A DNA stretch of 64,000 nt from Rhynchopus sp. YZ270_cl-10 (Eukaryota; Euglenozoa; Diplonemea; Diplonemida; Diplonemidae), in the NCBI GenBank assembly GCA_964035575.1, contig OZ037919.1, positions 496,001 to 560,000 of the forward strand, in the 5' to 3' direction. How positions within the stretch are numbered: the stretch's first letter is position 1; the number at the start of each line of letters is the position of its first letter. The position numbers and the translations under genes are program-made. This document shows, one piece after another, positions 1-10,390 of the stretch. Under the pieces are notes generated by a model, which was not told where the DNA came from, made no database searches, and was given only the letters and a program-made list of their open reading frames with translations.

Positions 1-22
1 GGCACACACGGCACGAGTTGCA

Positions 23-45
23 GCAGCCCACCGAAGGTGGGCTGC
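23..45. repeat. Perfect 10-bp hairpin
   Basis: GCAGCCCACC, loop GAA, GGTGGGCTGC. Very stable, but with no T tract after it and no gene beside it, so a function is not shown. Confidence 0.7.
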
Positions 46-504
46 GTTTGGTAACCACACGATACGGTTAACGCGTGTATCGCATATACATAGCGTTGTG
101 TGTATCGTATACGAAGACCGTTGTGTGTACCGCATGTGAAGACCGTTGCGTTATCACAACCACACGAGCCAGCGAAGTGTCTCAGCGGCGCAGGTGTTGC
201 TTACACGCGATGGCGTTAAACCCGTAGCATGCTTTAGGTGCACACGAACGGTATCGCTTATGCATAGCGTTGTGTGTATCGTATACGTAGAGCGTTACCT
301 GCAAACCATACACAGACCGGTTGACACACCAGCCAGCGAAGTGTTTTCAAGACCGTCAACTCAAATTCTGTTTGGTGATTTCAGTAGGGAGTGGGGTAGG
401 TGGGGGACAGGGGATGCCAGGGGAATGATAGAGGGGGATACCATAAGTGCGGCCGCAGATCTGCGCGACGCCAAAGAGGGGAGGCCTTTATTTTTCTATA
501 CGGG

Positions 505-537
505 GTGGGGTGCGTCCCCTGCGGGGCCGCACCCCAC
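505..537. repeat. GC-rich two-part hairpin
   Basis: GTGGGGTGCG pairs with CGCACCCCAC, and an inner CCCC pairs with GGGG. It may be the core of a small foldback element. Confidence 0.6.
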
Positions 538-593
538 CTCGTCCACTTTACAATGTACCCCGGGCCCTCTCCCCACCCATTTTTCCCACTCCC

Positions 594-656
594 CGGATGA
601 ACTTCGTCCGGCAGTTTTTTTTTTTTTTTTTTTTTCTACCGGACGAACTTCGTCCG
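594..656. repeat. Paired palindromes around a T tract
   Basis: CGGATGAACTTCGTCCG and CGGACGAACTTCGTCCG flank a T run of about 22 bases. Each copy is nearly self-complementary. Confidence 0.65.
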
Positions 657-736
657 ATTTTTGGGTCGCGGAAACACTGTATACCTCGAACTGGACGGCA
701 AGGTTGGAGGTCCACTCACGGTACATCGGTCATGTA

Positions 737-785
737 CCATCTGTTCACGCGAGGGCTTTTGTGTTTTCAAGTCAACTTTTTAAAA
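737..785 (+). repeat. Short repeat family C, 3' part
   Basis: Reads GTACCATCTGTTCACG, then GAGGGCTTTTGTGTTTTC, then AAGTCAACTTTTT. Matches the 3' half of the fuller copy at 1385-1552. Confidence 0.65.
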
Positions 786-1228
786 GGTTGCAGCACTTTT
801 TCTCATTTTTCTCTCTTTTTCATTATATTTTGCACAGTACGTTTTGCAAAACATCCAAAAAAGACTTTATATATTTTTTTGTTAAATCGTGAATCCTATG
901 TGTGGCACCCCACTATATCATTCACACCATTCTCTACCCCCAGCCCAACAGAAAAGGGCCAATTTTCAAAGTCTGAACCAAAAAAAGAGTTTTTTTTTTA
1001 AAGACTCTCTGCGACGCCCATCCATCCCCGATTTTACCAACAAAAAGGGAAGCAGATTAAATGTTTTAATTGCGACTGTGTGTCTTTCCCCTTTTCCCCT
1101 TTTCCCCTTTTCCCTTCATCACCCTCCTTTTGCGTCCTACCAACAAAGTTCTTCATCAAAGGAAAAAGGAGTGTAACAAACAAAAAAAAAAAAAAAAACG
1201 TCTATACCTTCCGTAGTACAAAGGCTTC

Positions 1229-1310
1229 GGCCAACAATGAGTACAGACCCGAGTTCTCCCACCTGGTGGGATTACTCGGCGATTGTCGACACAACAAAAA
1301 ATGAAAATTT
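1229..1310 (+). repeat. Short repeat family F
   Basis: Shares GAGTACAGACCC and CGGCGATTGTCGACA with the copy at 29546-29605. Weaker relatives, recognised by GATTGTCGAAA/GATTGTCGGAAA, lie at 31470-31520 and 31650-31700. Confidence 0.6.
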
Positions 1311-1384
1311 TCTCAACCACTTTATATCGCGAAAACGGGAAGAGGATCCCAACATACGTTATATAGCCCTGACCCTGTGTCTAC

Positions 1385-1552
1385 AATGATCCCATTCATC
1401 TGACTGATGAGAGGAAGAGGGCGGAAAAGAGGGCATGTCAGATTTAACCCTCGCAGTGGATCGTAGGGAAAATCATGGTTTTTTGGGTCCACCCAACACA
1501 GGTACACTATTATGAGAGAGGGCTTTTGTATTTCAAGTCATTTTTTTTTTTT
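1385..1552 (+). repeat. Short repeat family C, full-length copy
   Basis: The order of blocks is CTGATGAGAGGAAG, a purine-rich stretch, GTGGATCGTAGGG, GGGTCCACCC, GGTACACTATTATGAGAG, then AGGGCTTTTGTATTTCAAG and a T tract. The same order recurs at 37285 and 38903, which sets the unit at about 160 bp. Confidence 0.7.
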
Positions 1553-2162
1553 TTGTCATTTTTTTGCTTTGAAAACACCGTTATCTGTCGTCGAGAGAAT
1601 CATGTCTTTTGGAATGTTTATTGTAAGGTGACTAATCACGAGATAAACCTTTCTTTATTTTTTGTGAACGCAGAAGAGGAGCACATTCATCTTTCAACTC
1701 TTTTCTTTTGATTTTTTGGTGTTCTGTATCCTCAGAAGTCGTTTTGCACTTTCTTTTTTGGTAACTCCACTTATTTTAAAAAAAAAACTTTTTCAACCTT
1801 CACCATCTTTTCCTTGCGAGTAGCCTTTACCTGAAGTAGCAGAGTAATTGTTTTATGTTTTTCTTTTCTTTTCTTTTCGAGGTATTTCCCTTTAATATGA
1901 TTTGTTTCCCCCCCACGCAGAACTAGTGGCCTCCTGCGTCCGGTGTCCGGTGAGGCGTGTTTTTGTTTTGTTTTCTTTTTTTTGGTCTCAAAGAGGTTTC
2001 CTCTTCACGGCCAGGTAGTCAGTGGGAGCGTATTGCAGTAATAAAAATATCAACACAGAATGTTTATTACACACTTTACGCACAAACAAACGCACTTTCA
2101 GCCTCTCTCGTTTGTTTAAAGATAGCTCCATTGTAGTCCGAAGTGTGTGTTTCTTTTTTGTA

Positions 2163-2210
2163 GGTGACCAAGCACAACAGGCTTAGGTTCATCTTAATAA
2201 ACGTTTCTTC
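2163..2210 (+). repeat. Short repeat family A
   Basis: A 48-bp unit of the form GGTGACTAAGC-(AC)GAGAG-GCTTAGGTTCATC-TTATAAAC-pyrimidine tract. In the best copies CTAAGC and GCTTAG form a hairpin; here the left arm is CCAAGC. Weak or partial copies not listed separately are at 1627, 7681, 11188, 23401, 27138, 37850, 38747, 40549, 42524 and 52748. Confidence 0.7.
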
Positions 2211-2780
2211 TTCCAATTCTGGAGGGAAAAGCGCCCGTTTTTTTTTTTTTTTGATAAAACAACTTCTTGTCAATTCTAAAAAGATTGGAGACAGCGCTGC
2301 AGGGCAAACAAAAAAAAACGGATTGAAAAAAAGACAGAAGCTCACTTTGTTTCTTTACTCAATTAACCACAACAACTGTACTTCAGTTTAACACATTTTT
2401 TTCCCCCACCTTTTTGTTTTCCGACTTTGAGCGCACAAGCAAAAGACCCGATCTCTGTTTTTTTTTTTTTTAAATATTTTGAGGGTACTTTTTTAGCACC
2501 CTCTGTACCTTCTTTTCATTAGAAAAAGAATGTATATGAAACAATTTTTTACACTGTTTTGTGGAATACAGATAGTAGGGCGTTTCGTACACTCACGAAT
2601 ACCAGGGGGGTTGGTTAGCGTTAGCCAGGCCTTAAAACTGGCTTCAAAATCGATTTCCCCGAAATCTGTAACAAAACAGCAACTCTTATTCATCTTCCAC
2701 CACTCAATTCGATTGACAGACAAAAAAAAAAAAATAGTCTGGGGGCGAAGTTTTGTGGTTTGGGCAACTTCCAAAGTGTC

Positions 2781-2835
2781 AAATGCCTGCATCCCAGAGG
2801 CGTTTTTGCACTGTCAACTTAACCCTTTTTTTTTA
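2781..2835 (+). repeat. Short repeat family E
   Basis: ATGCCTGCATCCCAGAGGCG, then TTTTTGCACTGTCAACTTAACC and a T run. Close to the copy at 27322. GCCT can pair with AGGC. Confidence 0.65.
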
Positions 2836-3159
2836 CACCTCGTTGCAATTTGGTTCCCCATCCCAGATAGAGAGATGGTGAGAGAAAATCGAAAAACACT
2901 AAAAATTTTTAAAAATCTGAAAAAGACCCCCCTTTTTGAAAAACCTAAAACACAGCCAAAAAAAAACAAGAACAAAAAAACGCACGTCTTTTTTGTTTAT
3001 ACTATTCTGAGTGCCGTTCAACTTACAACCACAGTATAGTAGCAATCGCCCAACCCTGGATGAGTCTTTTTGTTGTTGTGTTTACCCCTCAGCATCCATT
3101 GTTATGCTAACTGCGCTCACATCAGAGCTTTCTGTGGGGTTTTATTTTGAACCTTTCTG

Positions 3160-3557
3160 TAGGGGAGCCTATACCGGTAATTTGGGCTCCTTTTGATTTT
3201 AAATTAAAATTTCTAAGTCTTTTTTGACCTACGACCCCGGCAATGCATTTTTTGGGACTCTGTGGACTCAAATGAGCAAAAATTTAAACAAAATGCTGCC
3301 CGTTGGCACATTTAAACGCACATTTTGTTGAAAATTGTCATTTTACACTGGATTTGCCTTTGCCATTTTCAGTTTTTTTGCAGATTTTTTTCAAAAAAAA
3401 AATTGAAGAAAAAAGGCTCAAAAGTGCCTGAAACCCGGCGGAAAGTGATTTTTGGTGAGGTATATAGGGTAGTTTCATCTATTTTTGGGTTTTTTTGCCG
3501 AAAGGCGCCAAATTTTCCGAGCCAAATGAAGGAATAGCCGGTGCATAGGCTCCCCTA
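3160..3557. mobile_element. Non-autonomous DNA transposon with TIRs (398 bp)
   Basis: The ends are TAGGGGAGCCTATACCGG and its near reverse complement CCGGTGCATAGGCTCCCCTA. A 7-bp direct repeat CTTTCTG flanks it at 3153-3159 and 3558-3564. The interior is AT-rich and has no transposase. Superfamily not assigned. Confidence 0.8.
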
Positions 3558-3564
3558 CTTTCTG

Positions 3565-4085
3565 AAAAGGTAAATAGTGTAGAACGGGGAGTTCCCGCCG
3601 TATTTATTATTATTTTTTGCCTGCGCCATTTTTTTTCATTTTTTGCTCCGCAAAAAAGAGTGAGATTCTTTTTCTGTTCTCACTGAACTTGCCTTAGGAC
3701 ACACCCTGCGTTAATGTGTAACAGATTTTGCCGCTCCCCCAGCCAAACTCCCCCCCACCTTGACTGGTATCTCCAAAAAAAAAAATGAGGGCTAGCTAAT
3801 GCTAGTATGTCGCGCCTTTTTTTTGTTCACCTTCTTTTGGGTTTCTTTTCTTTTTTTTTTTTTATGATTTCTCTCTCTTTCCTTTTTGTTCTTTTTCTTG
3901 CGCTATTCCTATTCAAATTTTGCCCCCCCCCCCCCCCCCTTTTTATAAATTTATGATCCCTCCTCCTCTCCACTTCCAAAAAACCTCACAGAAATCTACA
4001 CAAAGCGATACACAGTACCCAGAGGCGAAGCTGCCAAGACAACCAAACCCTCACACCTATACACCCCAAAAGGGTTGCAGTGAAA

Positions 4086-4120
<35 letters not shown>

Positions 4121-4359
4121 AAGGGATGCGCCAAGCTGCATTGACCGCAGTTCTTCGGTTATCGCTTCTTCATTGACGGTGTTGGTTTTCTTCTTCCCAT
4201 TCACATCTTTCAATTGAAATATCTTAATCTTTTTTCCCTCCACATACACCGCTTATTTCATTTTTAGCTTCGCTGTGCTACACCTTTTTCTCAAAAACCG
4301 CCATTCATTATTTACACACTGAAGCACGCACCTTAAATAATCCTTACTTTAAAAAAAAA
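3565..4359. other. Spacer before the FkbM gene
   Basis: T- and C-homopolymers, a GA microsatellite at 4089-4116, and at 3618-3655 a copy of the CCTGCG-CCATTTTT-GCTCCGCAAAAAA module found inside the hAT-type elements. No gene seen. Confidence 0.5.
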
Positions 4360-4406
4360 TAGTGGAGTTCATCCTCGGGTGTCTACACTAATACAACCAA
4401 GTTGAA
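4360..4406 (+). repeat. Short repeat family G next to a start codon
   Basis: ATAGTGGAGTTCATC, TCGGGTGTCTACACTA, ATACAACCAAGTT. AGTGGAG and CTACACT can form an imperfect stem. It ends only a few bases before the ATG at 4413, so it lies in the 5' leader of that gene. Confidence 0.75.
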
Positions 4407-4412
4407 CTAAAT

Positions 4413-5189
4413 ATGCCATCAACCACTGTCTGCATTGCGATGGTTTTCATTCTGTTTGTTATGGGGCTGCATCAGAGAACGCATCGTACGTCTATTAGGA
4501 TTCTCGCTGGGCGTGCGAAATTTGCTGCGTTCTTAGGTACTGTTTTGATTGGCATCGCAATCCTTCAACGGGAATCCTTTTTGGCTGTGCGTACTGTATA
4601 CGTCAAAGCCTATTCTACCGCCGCAGTGTACACCGTGGAGGACCCAAGCGAAGGAAAATTGTACTCAAATTTGACAGTTCCCAAGAAAGGCTGTGTCTTC
4701 GACGTCGGTGCGAATGATGGGGTGTGGAATTCCAATTCCTTCTTTCTGTTGAATTCAAAGGGATATAGGGGGTTTCTCTTTGAGCCTGATCCGGAGGCCT
4801 TTTTGGCATTGTGTTCATTGTACCGAGGGAACCGGAGGGTGCAGTTGTACAACTTTGCCTTGAGTGATAGGAGTGGAGTGGTTCCATACCGTAGGTTCCC
4901 GCTGGCGCATGAAAACACGATAGAGCGATACAAAGACAACCAGTACGATACAGAGAAGGGTTCTCACCACATCGCTGCCGTTGCCGCAAACTACCTCTGC
5001 GAGCTTGCTGAGAGGCACCGCTGTCCGTACAGTGTCCTTAGTGTCGATGCAGAAGGGGCGGGGGACGCGATCCTCAAGTCCCTCCACTGTACCTTCGATG
5101 TAATAATTGCAGAAAGCGAACGGTCCACTCTGAAGAACTACTCAGAGGCTTTCAGGCATGGGTATAACGTCGTATTGAAGAAGATCTAA
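4413..5189 (+). CDS. FkbM-family methyltransferase, membrane-anchored
   Basis: 258 aa. The core is a Rossmann-type SAM-binding site, KKGCVFDVGANDGVWNS at about residues 91-107, followed by GYRGFLFEPDPEAF and VQLYNFALSD, the usual FkbM spacing, and later SVLSVDAEGAGDAILKSL (the DxEG motif). This matches Methyltransf_21/FkbM proteins, which O-methylate sugars, lipids or small molecules; the substrate here cannot be read. Two hydrophobic stretches near the N-terminus (about 5-20 and 35-52) suggest a membrane anchor with the catalytic domain behind it. The start is the first ATG after the family G repeat. No intron is needed. The next gene begins about 300 bp downstream on the same strand. Confidence 0.85.
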   Translation: MPSTTVCIAMVFILFVMGLHQRTHRTSIRILAGRAKFAAFLGTVLIGIAILQRESFLAVRTVYVKAYSTAAVYTVEDPSEGKLYSNLTVPKKGCVFDVGANDGVWNSNSFFLLNSKGYRGFLFEPDPEAFLALCSLYRGNRRVQLYNFALSDRSGVVPYRRFPLAHENTIERYKDNQYDTEKGSHHIAAVAANYLCELAERHRCPYSVLSVDAEGAGDAILKSLHCTFDVIIAESERSTLKNYSEAFRHGYNVVLKKI

Positions 5190-5462
5190 GGGGGAAATGA
5201 TGCTGTGAGGAAGCAAAAAACACAAAAAAAAAAAAAGTTAAAATACCACCGAGCATTATAGGTTCCGATATATAAACCCTCTCCCCCCCACTTCTATTTT
5301 TTTTTTTTTTATCTTAGCAGGCCGGGCTGGGGTCTAAAAGAGGTTGCGTGGATTTTCCGAGCGGGAGTTGTGAACCACCTCCGTTCTCTTACGATGCGTA
5401 TCACTCACACCCTTACCCTTTTCCACTAGCACTTTAGCATATTTTTTTTTCAACTTTTTTCA

Positions 5463-5463
5463 G
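5463..5463 (+). promoter_or_regulatory. Likely splice acceptor before the FAD oxidoreductase
   Basis: A T-rich tract ending in CAG at 5461-5463 lies 22 bases before the ATG, as expected for a trans-splice site or a leader intron. Similar tract-plus-AG signals end at 8447, 11245, 15511, 44723 and 57276. Confidence 0.45.
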
Positions 5464-5485
5464 ACCAAAAAAAACGACTATAAAT

Positions 5486-6895
5486 ATGAAGCGAATAGTG
5501 GTCGCGGGGTGTGGGATGGCGGGCGCATCGGTGTCCGCTCATTTGACTCGCATTTCGAAGGCTGCCGGGCTCAACACGGAGGTGGTCCTGCTGGACCCAC
5601 GCCCCCCTCTGACGGGGTCGTCGCAGTACTCCACTGAATGTTACCGGAACTTCTTCACTGATGAGGCTGCTGTGCCGATGATGCAACGTTCCATCGAAAT
5701 CATGGAGGAGATGGACCGTACACACAACCTGCAGATGGGACGGCGTGGCTATCTCTTTGTGGCAACAAAGGAGGAGGTTGCAGCCCAGCTTGTCACCATG
5801 GCTGAGGTTGCGTCAGGGTTTGGTGCAGGGGAGCTGCGCTACCACGATACCCCAGACACATATTCGCACTCTCCTGCACAAGGTTTGAAGGGATCGCAGA
5901 GGGGATTTGACATCGTGCGGTCCAACCCTGATGTTGCAAACAAATTGTTTCCATATCTCAATGCAGATGTTTCTACGATGGTGCACTGCCGTGAAGCTGG
6001 TTGGTTAGATGCAACAGGGTTAGGATCCGCTTTTATATCAGAAGCAAAGAAGAACGGTGCGAAGCACATTGCGGCAGAGCTTCGTTCTGTGAACGTCACG
6101 CAAAATAATGTTTCAAGCGTTGTCATCGAAAAGCGGTGTGGTACTGTCGAAACCATCGAATGCGATGCATTTGTGAACGCATCAGGCGCCTGGGTCAACA
6201 ATATTGCCTCAAAAATCGAGGGCTGCGAACTGCTCCCTATCTCGAACACTGTGATTTCCAAAACAGTTCTGCACGACCCAGAACAGCACGTCCCTTCCCA
6301 ACACTGCCCCTTCGTCTTCTGGAAGGAGGACACAAAGATCGAATGGTCTGAAGAAATGGTCGAAGCACTGACAGAGCTTGATGACACAGATGAGGGAGGT
6401 ATCGTTAATACAAAGGAATGGCTCAAGGTGCAGCCTTCTGGACAGCATTTGAGGCCGATGGGGAACAACCGCATTCTGATCCTTTGGGAGCATGCACACA
6501 CCCACCTGCAGTGTGGCAATGTGGGAGAAGGTTCGCAAGGGGTGCCGCAGTTTCCCCCTACTACCATAGAGTACTTTAAGGAGCTTGCAGTTCACGGTGC
6601 GGCATCTATCGTGCCGAAGCTGTCGCAGTACTGCGGTGCGCTTACCAAAGAGACGTATCAGGATGCTGGGTATTACTGTGTGAACACCGAGGATGCGCGT
6701 CCCATAGTGACCCAGCATGGTCCTGAAAACGCCTTTGTGCTCGGTGCATTAGGAGGCTGGGGGGTGATGTCCTCCAGCGCCTTAGGTGAGCTCTGTGCAA
6801 AGACTGTGCTGCAGAGGGATTTGCCGGAGTATGCGGGGGCATTCTCGATTCCAAGGCTGATCAAGCCGGTTGGGGGGAACTGCCCTATGAGGTAG
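5486..6895 (+). CDS. FAD-dependent oxidoreductase, DAO family
   Basis: 469 aa. The N-terminus MKRIVVAGCGMAGASVSAHL is a dinucleotide-binding fold with the GxGxxG pattern, followed by an acidic strand end (VVLLDPR) that would hold the FAD ribose. Further DAO-family signs are the GRRGYLFVAT segment, CDAFVNASGAWVNNIASK (the second FAD contact, typically NAAGAW) at about 232-249, and a C-terminal DARPIVTQHGPENAFVLGALG block ending in GGWGVMSSSALGELCAK. The family includes sarcosine/dimethylglycine dehydrogenases, D-amino-acid oxidases and the mitochondrial complex I factor FOXRED1; the substrate is unknown. No clear mitochondrial presequence precedes the FAD site. The reading frame is intact and intron-free. 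Confidence 0.85.
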   Translation: MKRIVVAGCGMAGASVSAHLTRISKAAGLNTEVVLLDPRPPLTGSSQYSTECYRNFFTDEAAVPMMQRSIEIMEEMDRTHNLQMGRRGYLFVATKEEVAAQLVTMAEVASGFGAGELRYHDTPDTYSHSPAQGLKGSQRGFDIVRSNPDVANKLFPYLNADVSTMVHCREAGWLDATGLGSAFISEAKKNGAKHIAAELRSVNVTQNNVSSVVIEKRCGTVETIECDAFVNASGAWVNNIASKIEGCELLPISNTVISKTVLHDPEQHVPSQHCPFVFWKEDTKIEWSEEMVEALTELDDTDEGGIVNTKEWLKVQPSGQHLRPMGNNRILILWEHAHTHLQCGNVGEGSQGVPQFPPTTIEYFKELAVHGAASIVPKLSQYCGALTKETYQDAGYYCVNTEDARPIVTQHGPENAFVLGALGGWGVMSSSALGELCAKTVLQRDLPEYAGAFSIPRLIKPVGGNCPMR

Positions 6896-8501
6896 ATGGA
6901 GGGGGTTTGTACGATCTAAGCGGTATGTGTAGTCCAAGAGGTGAGGTTTTTTTTTGATGTGGTAAAAAACAAAACGTATTTTTTAAAAAGGAAAATATTG
7001 GAGAAAAAAAGGGAGAGGTTTTGTGTTATGTCTAAAAAGAGGAGGAGGGCTTTGTTGGTGTTCGTTGATTTTGCCCTTTAAAAAAAAGCATCGAAGGTCG
7101 CTAATGAAATAGCGGAGGTGGGAGGGTCAGGAACACTATTTTTTTGTGGATTCTTTGTTGTTCTTTGTTTGTCTTCTTGTGAGGCTTGAATGTAGAATGT
7201 GTGGTTACGCTGTGTCGGCACATTCAGGTGTATTCAGGTTTCAGTTCTTCTCTTGTCTGTTTCTCTTTTGTGTATTTATGTTTTAACGCCCTCTTTATAT
7301 TGTTCTCCAACTAAACAGAATAACGCAACTAGCCTATCGGCCCCTCTTTATTTCCAAAAAAAAAAAAAACACACAAAAAAAAAAAAACAAAAAAAAAACT
7401 CAATTTTGAGGTTCTTTTTTGATGACCAAGTGCACAGAGAGGCTTAGGTTCATCTTATAAACGTTTTCCTTTATTTTCTTTCATTTTGTTCTTTTTGATA
7501 TGTTGTATAGAGTGTAAGGTAGCTTCCACGCAAGCATTTATGCACTTTTTATTTTTCTTCTCTTCGTAATGATAAACTCTTCGCATCCTCGTTCGCAACA
7601 CCAGGTCGGGTGATTGTCAAAAATAAAACAGCAGACCAGCTAAACACTATTGTAACATTAACCACAAAACGTTCTTTTTAGATGTGTGTGCACAAGAGGC
7701 ACATTCATCTTACAAGCTTTCTTTATTTTTTTGCAAACCCGTAAATCCGCAAAGTTATTTTGATGAACGATGCATTTATAAAAAAGGCATACACACGAAT
7801 GCGGTTAAGTGCGGTCTTTCTCGTTGTTCCCTCCCGTGCATTCCCCACACCCCCGTGTACCATTTTTGTATACCCCTCTTGTGTTGTGCTCCTTGTTTAG
7901 GCAAAAGATGTCGTTGCGAACATTTTTGATTTCACCTTCTTTCATGTTTTTCGAGTTGTTTCTTTCTTTCTCTTGAAATAATACCCTCGATTAGTGTGGC
8001 GATGCGTTATTCAATTGTTCCAAAGCAAATATAATCTAAAATATCCAAAATAAACACTCTGTTTTGTGTGGGTGGAACAGTATCACGGCATCCTTCACGG
8101 ATCAGTTTGCTACTAATACCCCCCCTCTACCGATTTTTTTCAAACTGTAGAGGACGTACTCTGTTTTTGAAGAATGTGTGGCACCTTTTTTCCCCCCAGC
8201 AATTTGCTATTGTCTCACACCACAAATTGGCAACAACGTGCCCTGCACTCTGTGTCAGGTCCTCACAACGGCAGTACTAGCAAAGCAAACATAACAAAAA
8301 CCACACCCATTATTACATCACCGCCCCTCTCTCCACGACGTAACCCCCACCTCCACTTCCACTTCCACCTCCAACTTCAACAGCAACACAACGACACATT
8401 CAAAAAAAATTTAAACGAAAAAAAACGTTAAAGTGTCTCTTTCCCAGAGCACACCGGTGGGGCAGATTAACGGGAATGGAAGGGTGTCGCCATCCCCGTT
8501 T
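6896..8501. other. Spacer with poly-A/T tracts and short repeats
   Basis: Holds one good family A copy and a related AGATGTGTGTGCACAAGAGGC unit at 7681. 7598-7630 has a weak family F trace. No gene recognised. Confidence 0.5.
7421..7472 (+). repeat. Short repeat family A
   Basis: GATGACCAAGTGCACAGAG, AGGCTTAGGTTCATC, TTATAAACGTTTTCC. The head hairpin is weakened, but the tail is fully conserved. Confidence 0.75.
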
Positions 8502-9579
8502 ATGATGATATCTGCTCATGCCCCGGAGAATAAGGAGTACCAACAGCTGCGGGGTGGGGATGAGGAGGAGCAGTTGTGTTCGGAGGTGGGTGCGGATGAG
8601 TCGGGGATTGAACTGAGCGACGACGATACAGCGCTGCCCGCGAGCGTGCAGAACTCCAAACGAAAGTGGGAGGCAGGCACCCCCCTCACCAACCCCCTGC
8701 AGTATCTGCAAAACCCTCAAACATGGACTTCAGATCGGGACGACGAAGCGTCGCCGGGAGACAACAACACCACCGCCCCCATCGCACCCCCCATCCAGGA
8801 GGACCCTGGCAGCCCCGCAAACGACCCCTTCAGCAGCCCCGGCACGCCGCAGTCAGTCACATCACCACGTTTCCCCCCTTCTCCCAAAGCCAACCCAACA
8901 GAGTCCGTATCCAACGGAGTAGACAAAGAGCTGGCAGTACAGATCCGTGCTTTGCGCTCTGAATACACAACGCAAGCACAAAACCTCCGCCATCGACTCG
9001 AAATGGTCGAGAAAATTGCCGGTGCCGCGACCGACGAAGAACGTTCCCGTGACGACCACCTCGAATATGTACGGAAGTGGGTAGAGAGCCTGGTGTCAAA
9101 CGTCTGTGCAGCGCACCCCAACGAGACAGACCCAAGCGTTCTCATGCGGGATTTCCAAGGAAAGCTAAAATCTCTTCTTGAAACGCAGGGGACCCATGTG
9201 GATAATGTCGAGGTATGTTGAAGGGGAGTTGGGGGGGTAAATTCTTTTAAAACTCATTGTTCTGAGAAAATAATACAAAGAGGGGAGGTTCATCGCTGCG
9301 CTCCAACTCTTTTTTTTTCTTGCGAGTTTCCTCTCTATCAGCTTCACTTTTTTTGCTGCGAAGAGAAAAAAAAATATAGTGTTCCGAATAGGATATACCT
9401 CGGGGGAGGGGGATTTAGACAACACAACACACAAATAAATACTATACCCTTCCCTCTCCTCCCCCTTTCCCCCACAGAACCAGGTGTTGGTACAGCAGTC
9501 AGCTCTTCCGTCAAGCGGGGCGTCGCGCCATCTGTCCACAGAGACTCCTGTTTCAACGTGCTGTTGCGTTGTGTCGTAA
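8502..9579 (+). CDS. Acidic coiled-coil protein of unknown function (2 exons)
   Basis: Exons 8502-9212 and 9478-9579 join in phase 0 to give 270 aa. I chose the ATG pair at 8502-8507 because a CCCAG acceptor-like site ends at 8447 and no ATG lies upstream in frame. The N-terminal third is acidic (GGDEEEQLCSE, ELSDDD), the middle is Pro/Ser/Asn-rich and probably disordered, and residues of about 148-200 (KELAVQIRALRSEYTTQAQN and onward) look like one coiled coil. Donor GAG/GTATGT and acceptor CCCCCACAG support the intron. The second exon is short (33 codons) and Ser/Cys-rich. I do not recognise a family; a scaffold or cytoskeletal role would be a guess. Confidence 0.65.
9213..9477 (+). other. 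Spliceosomal intron (265 bp)
   Basis: GTATGT donor after a GAG codon. Acceptor CACAG after a long C/T tract at 9450-9473. Both flanking codons are intact (phase 0). Confidence 0.75.
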
Positions 9580-9657
9580 AAGGGGGGGTAGGCCAAGCGG
9601 TGTACATCAACCACTGCAACCGATTAATAAATGCACAAACTAGATTGTAGACACGGT

Positions 9658-9715
9658 GCATTCGCCGATGAACGCGGTGAGGCGTTTTTTTGCACTTTCA
9701 ACTTCTCTTTTTTAC
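9658..9715 (+). repeat. Short repeat family D
   Basis: CATTCGCCGATGAACGCGGT, GAGGCGTTTTTTTGCAC, TTTCAACTTCTC, T run. GCCG and CGGT can pair across GATGAACG. Confidence 0.65.
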
Positions 9716-9718
9716 CAA

Positions 9719-9768
9719 AGGTACACTGTTCACGAGAGGGCTGTTGTATTTCAAGCCAACTTTTTGTT
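9719..9768 (+). repeat. Short repeat family C, 3' part
   Basis: AGGTACACTGTTCACGAGAG, GGCTGTTGTATTTCAAGCC, AACTTTTTG. It follows directly after a family D unit. Confidence 0.7.
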
Positions 9769-9788
9769 TTTGCGACGAATATTGATAT

Positions 9789-9836
9789 GGTGACTAAGCA
9801 CAGAGAGGCTTAGGGTCATCTTACAAACTTTTCTTT
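9789..9836 (+). repeat. Short repeat family A
   Basis: GGTGACTAAGCACAGAGAGG, CTTAGGGTCATC, TTACAAACTTTTC. Third unit of a D-C-A run between 9658 and 9836. Confidence 0.8.
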
Positions 9837-9986
9837 GTTTTCGTCGGCTGACGTGGATGGCATGTCTGAATAGTGTTCTACGAGGCACCTCTAACATACG
9901 TGTCTCAGGGAGGGGGGGGGGGAAGAGAGCAGCTGTATTGTGCTGAAAATGATTTAAAAAAAAGTATTTTGCCGTCAGACATTCTT

Positions 9987-10102
9987 CCACCTGATTTTTA
10001 CCCCGCGTATAGGCGCGGATAGCGTGTAAAGGCGTGTAAAGGCTGGAAAATGGGTGGGGGTTTGGCCTTTACGCGCCTTTACGCGGGGTAAAAATCAGGT
10101 GG
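9987..10102. mobile_element. 116-bp TIR element (MITE)
   Basis: CCACCTGATTTTTACCCCGC at the left is mirrored at the right end. A TTCTT direct repeat flanks it (9982-9986 and 10103-10107). Interior GGCGTGTAAAGG repeats extend the foldback. It has no coding capacity. Confidence 0.8.
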
Positions 10103-10230
10103 TTCTTGTAGATGAATACACAAAAACACATCTACCTGATGGTCTCTTCTTCGGAGACGGAGTAGTGTATTATTGTGCACTGTAGGGGGGTTCGTGTGGG
10201 AGGGAGGGGAGGGAGAGAGCAGTGTTCTAA

Positions 10231-10390
10231 AATACGTGGAAAAATACGTATTAATACGTATTAATACGTGACGTATTAATACGAAAATACGTATTAATAC
10301 GTAATACGTAAATACGTGGCTTATTCTCCCCACGTATACGTATTAATACGTATTAATACGAATACGTATTAATACGTAGCAGTACGTATT
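10231..10390. repeat. TACGTATTAATACG palindromic array
   Basis: About ten overlapping copies of TACGTATTAATACG. The whole block can fold on itself in either orientation. Confidence 0.75.

Larger units (their letters stand above)
1..700. other. Non-coding left edge with degenerate repeats
   Basis: No credible gene. The motif GTTGTGTGTATCGTATACG occurs at 95-113 and 269-287, with related CGTGTATCGCATATAC and AGACCGTTG pieces between them, so this is a decayed repeat of about 170 bp spacing. Long open frames exist here but run through a T tract and carry no recognisable domain. Confidence 0.6.
701..3159. other. Repeat-rich spacer without genes
   Basis: Contains copies of short repeat families A, C, D, E and F (listed separately) separated by T and A runs. 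A decayed family D copy lies at 1933-1975 and a decayed family A copy at 1627-1665. No open frame has a recognisable domain. Confidence 0.6.

Noticed and set aside
10-462. GGCACGAG at 10-17 and adjoining NotI/BglII sites at 449-462 as cloning-vector traces
   Set aside because: Each is short, they are 430 bp apart and embedded in local repeats; chance is sufficient.
146-1001. Overlapping open frames of 184-248 codons near the left edge
   Set aside because: They run through a T tract (Phe runs) and short repeats, with no domain and no composition shift.
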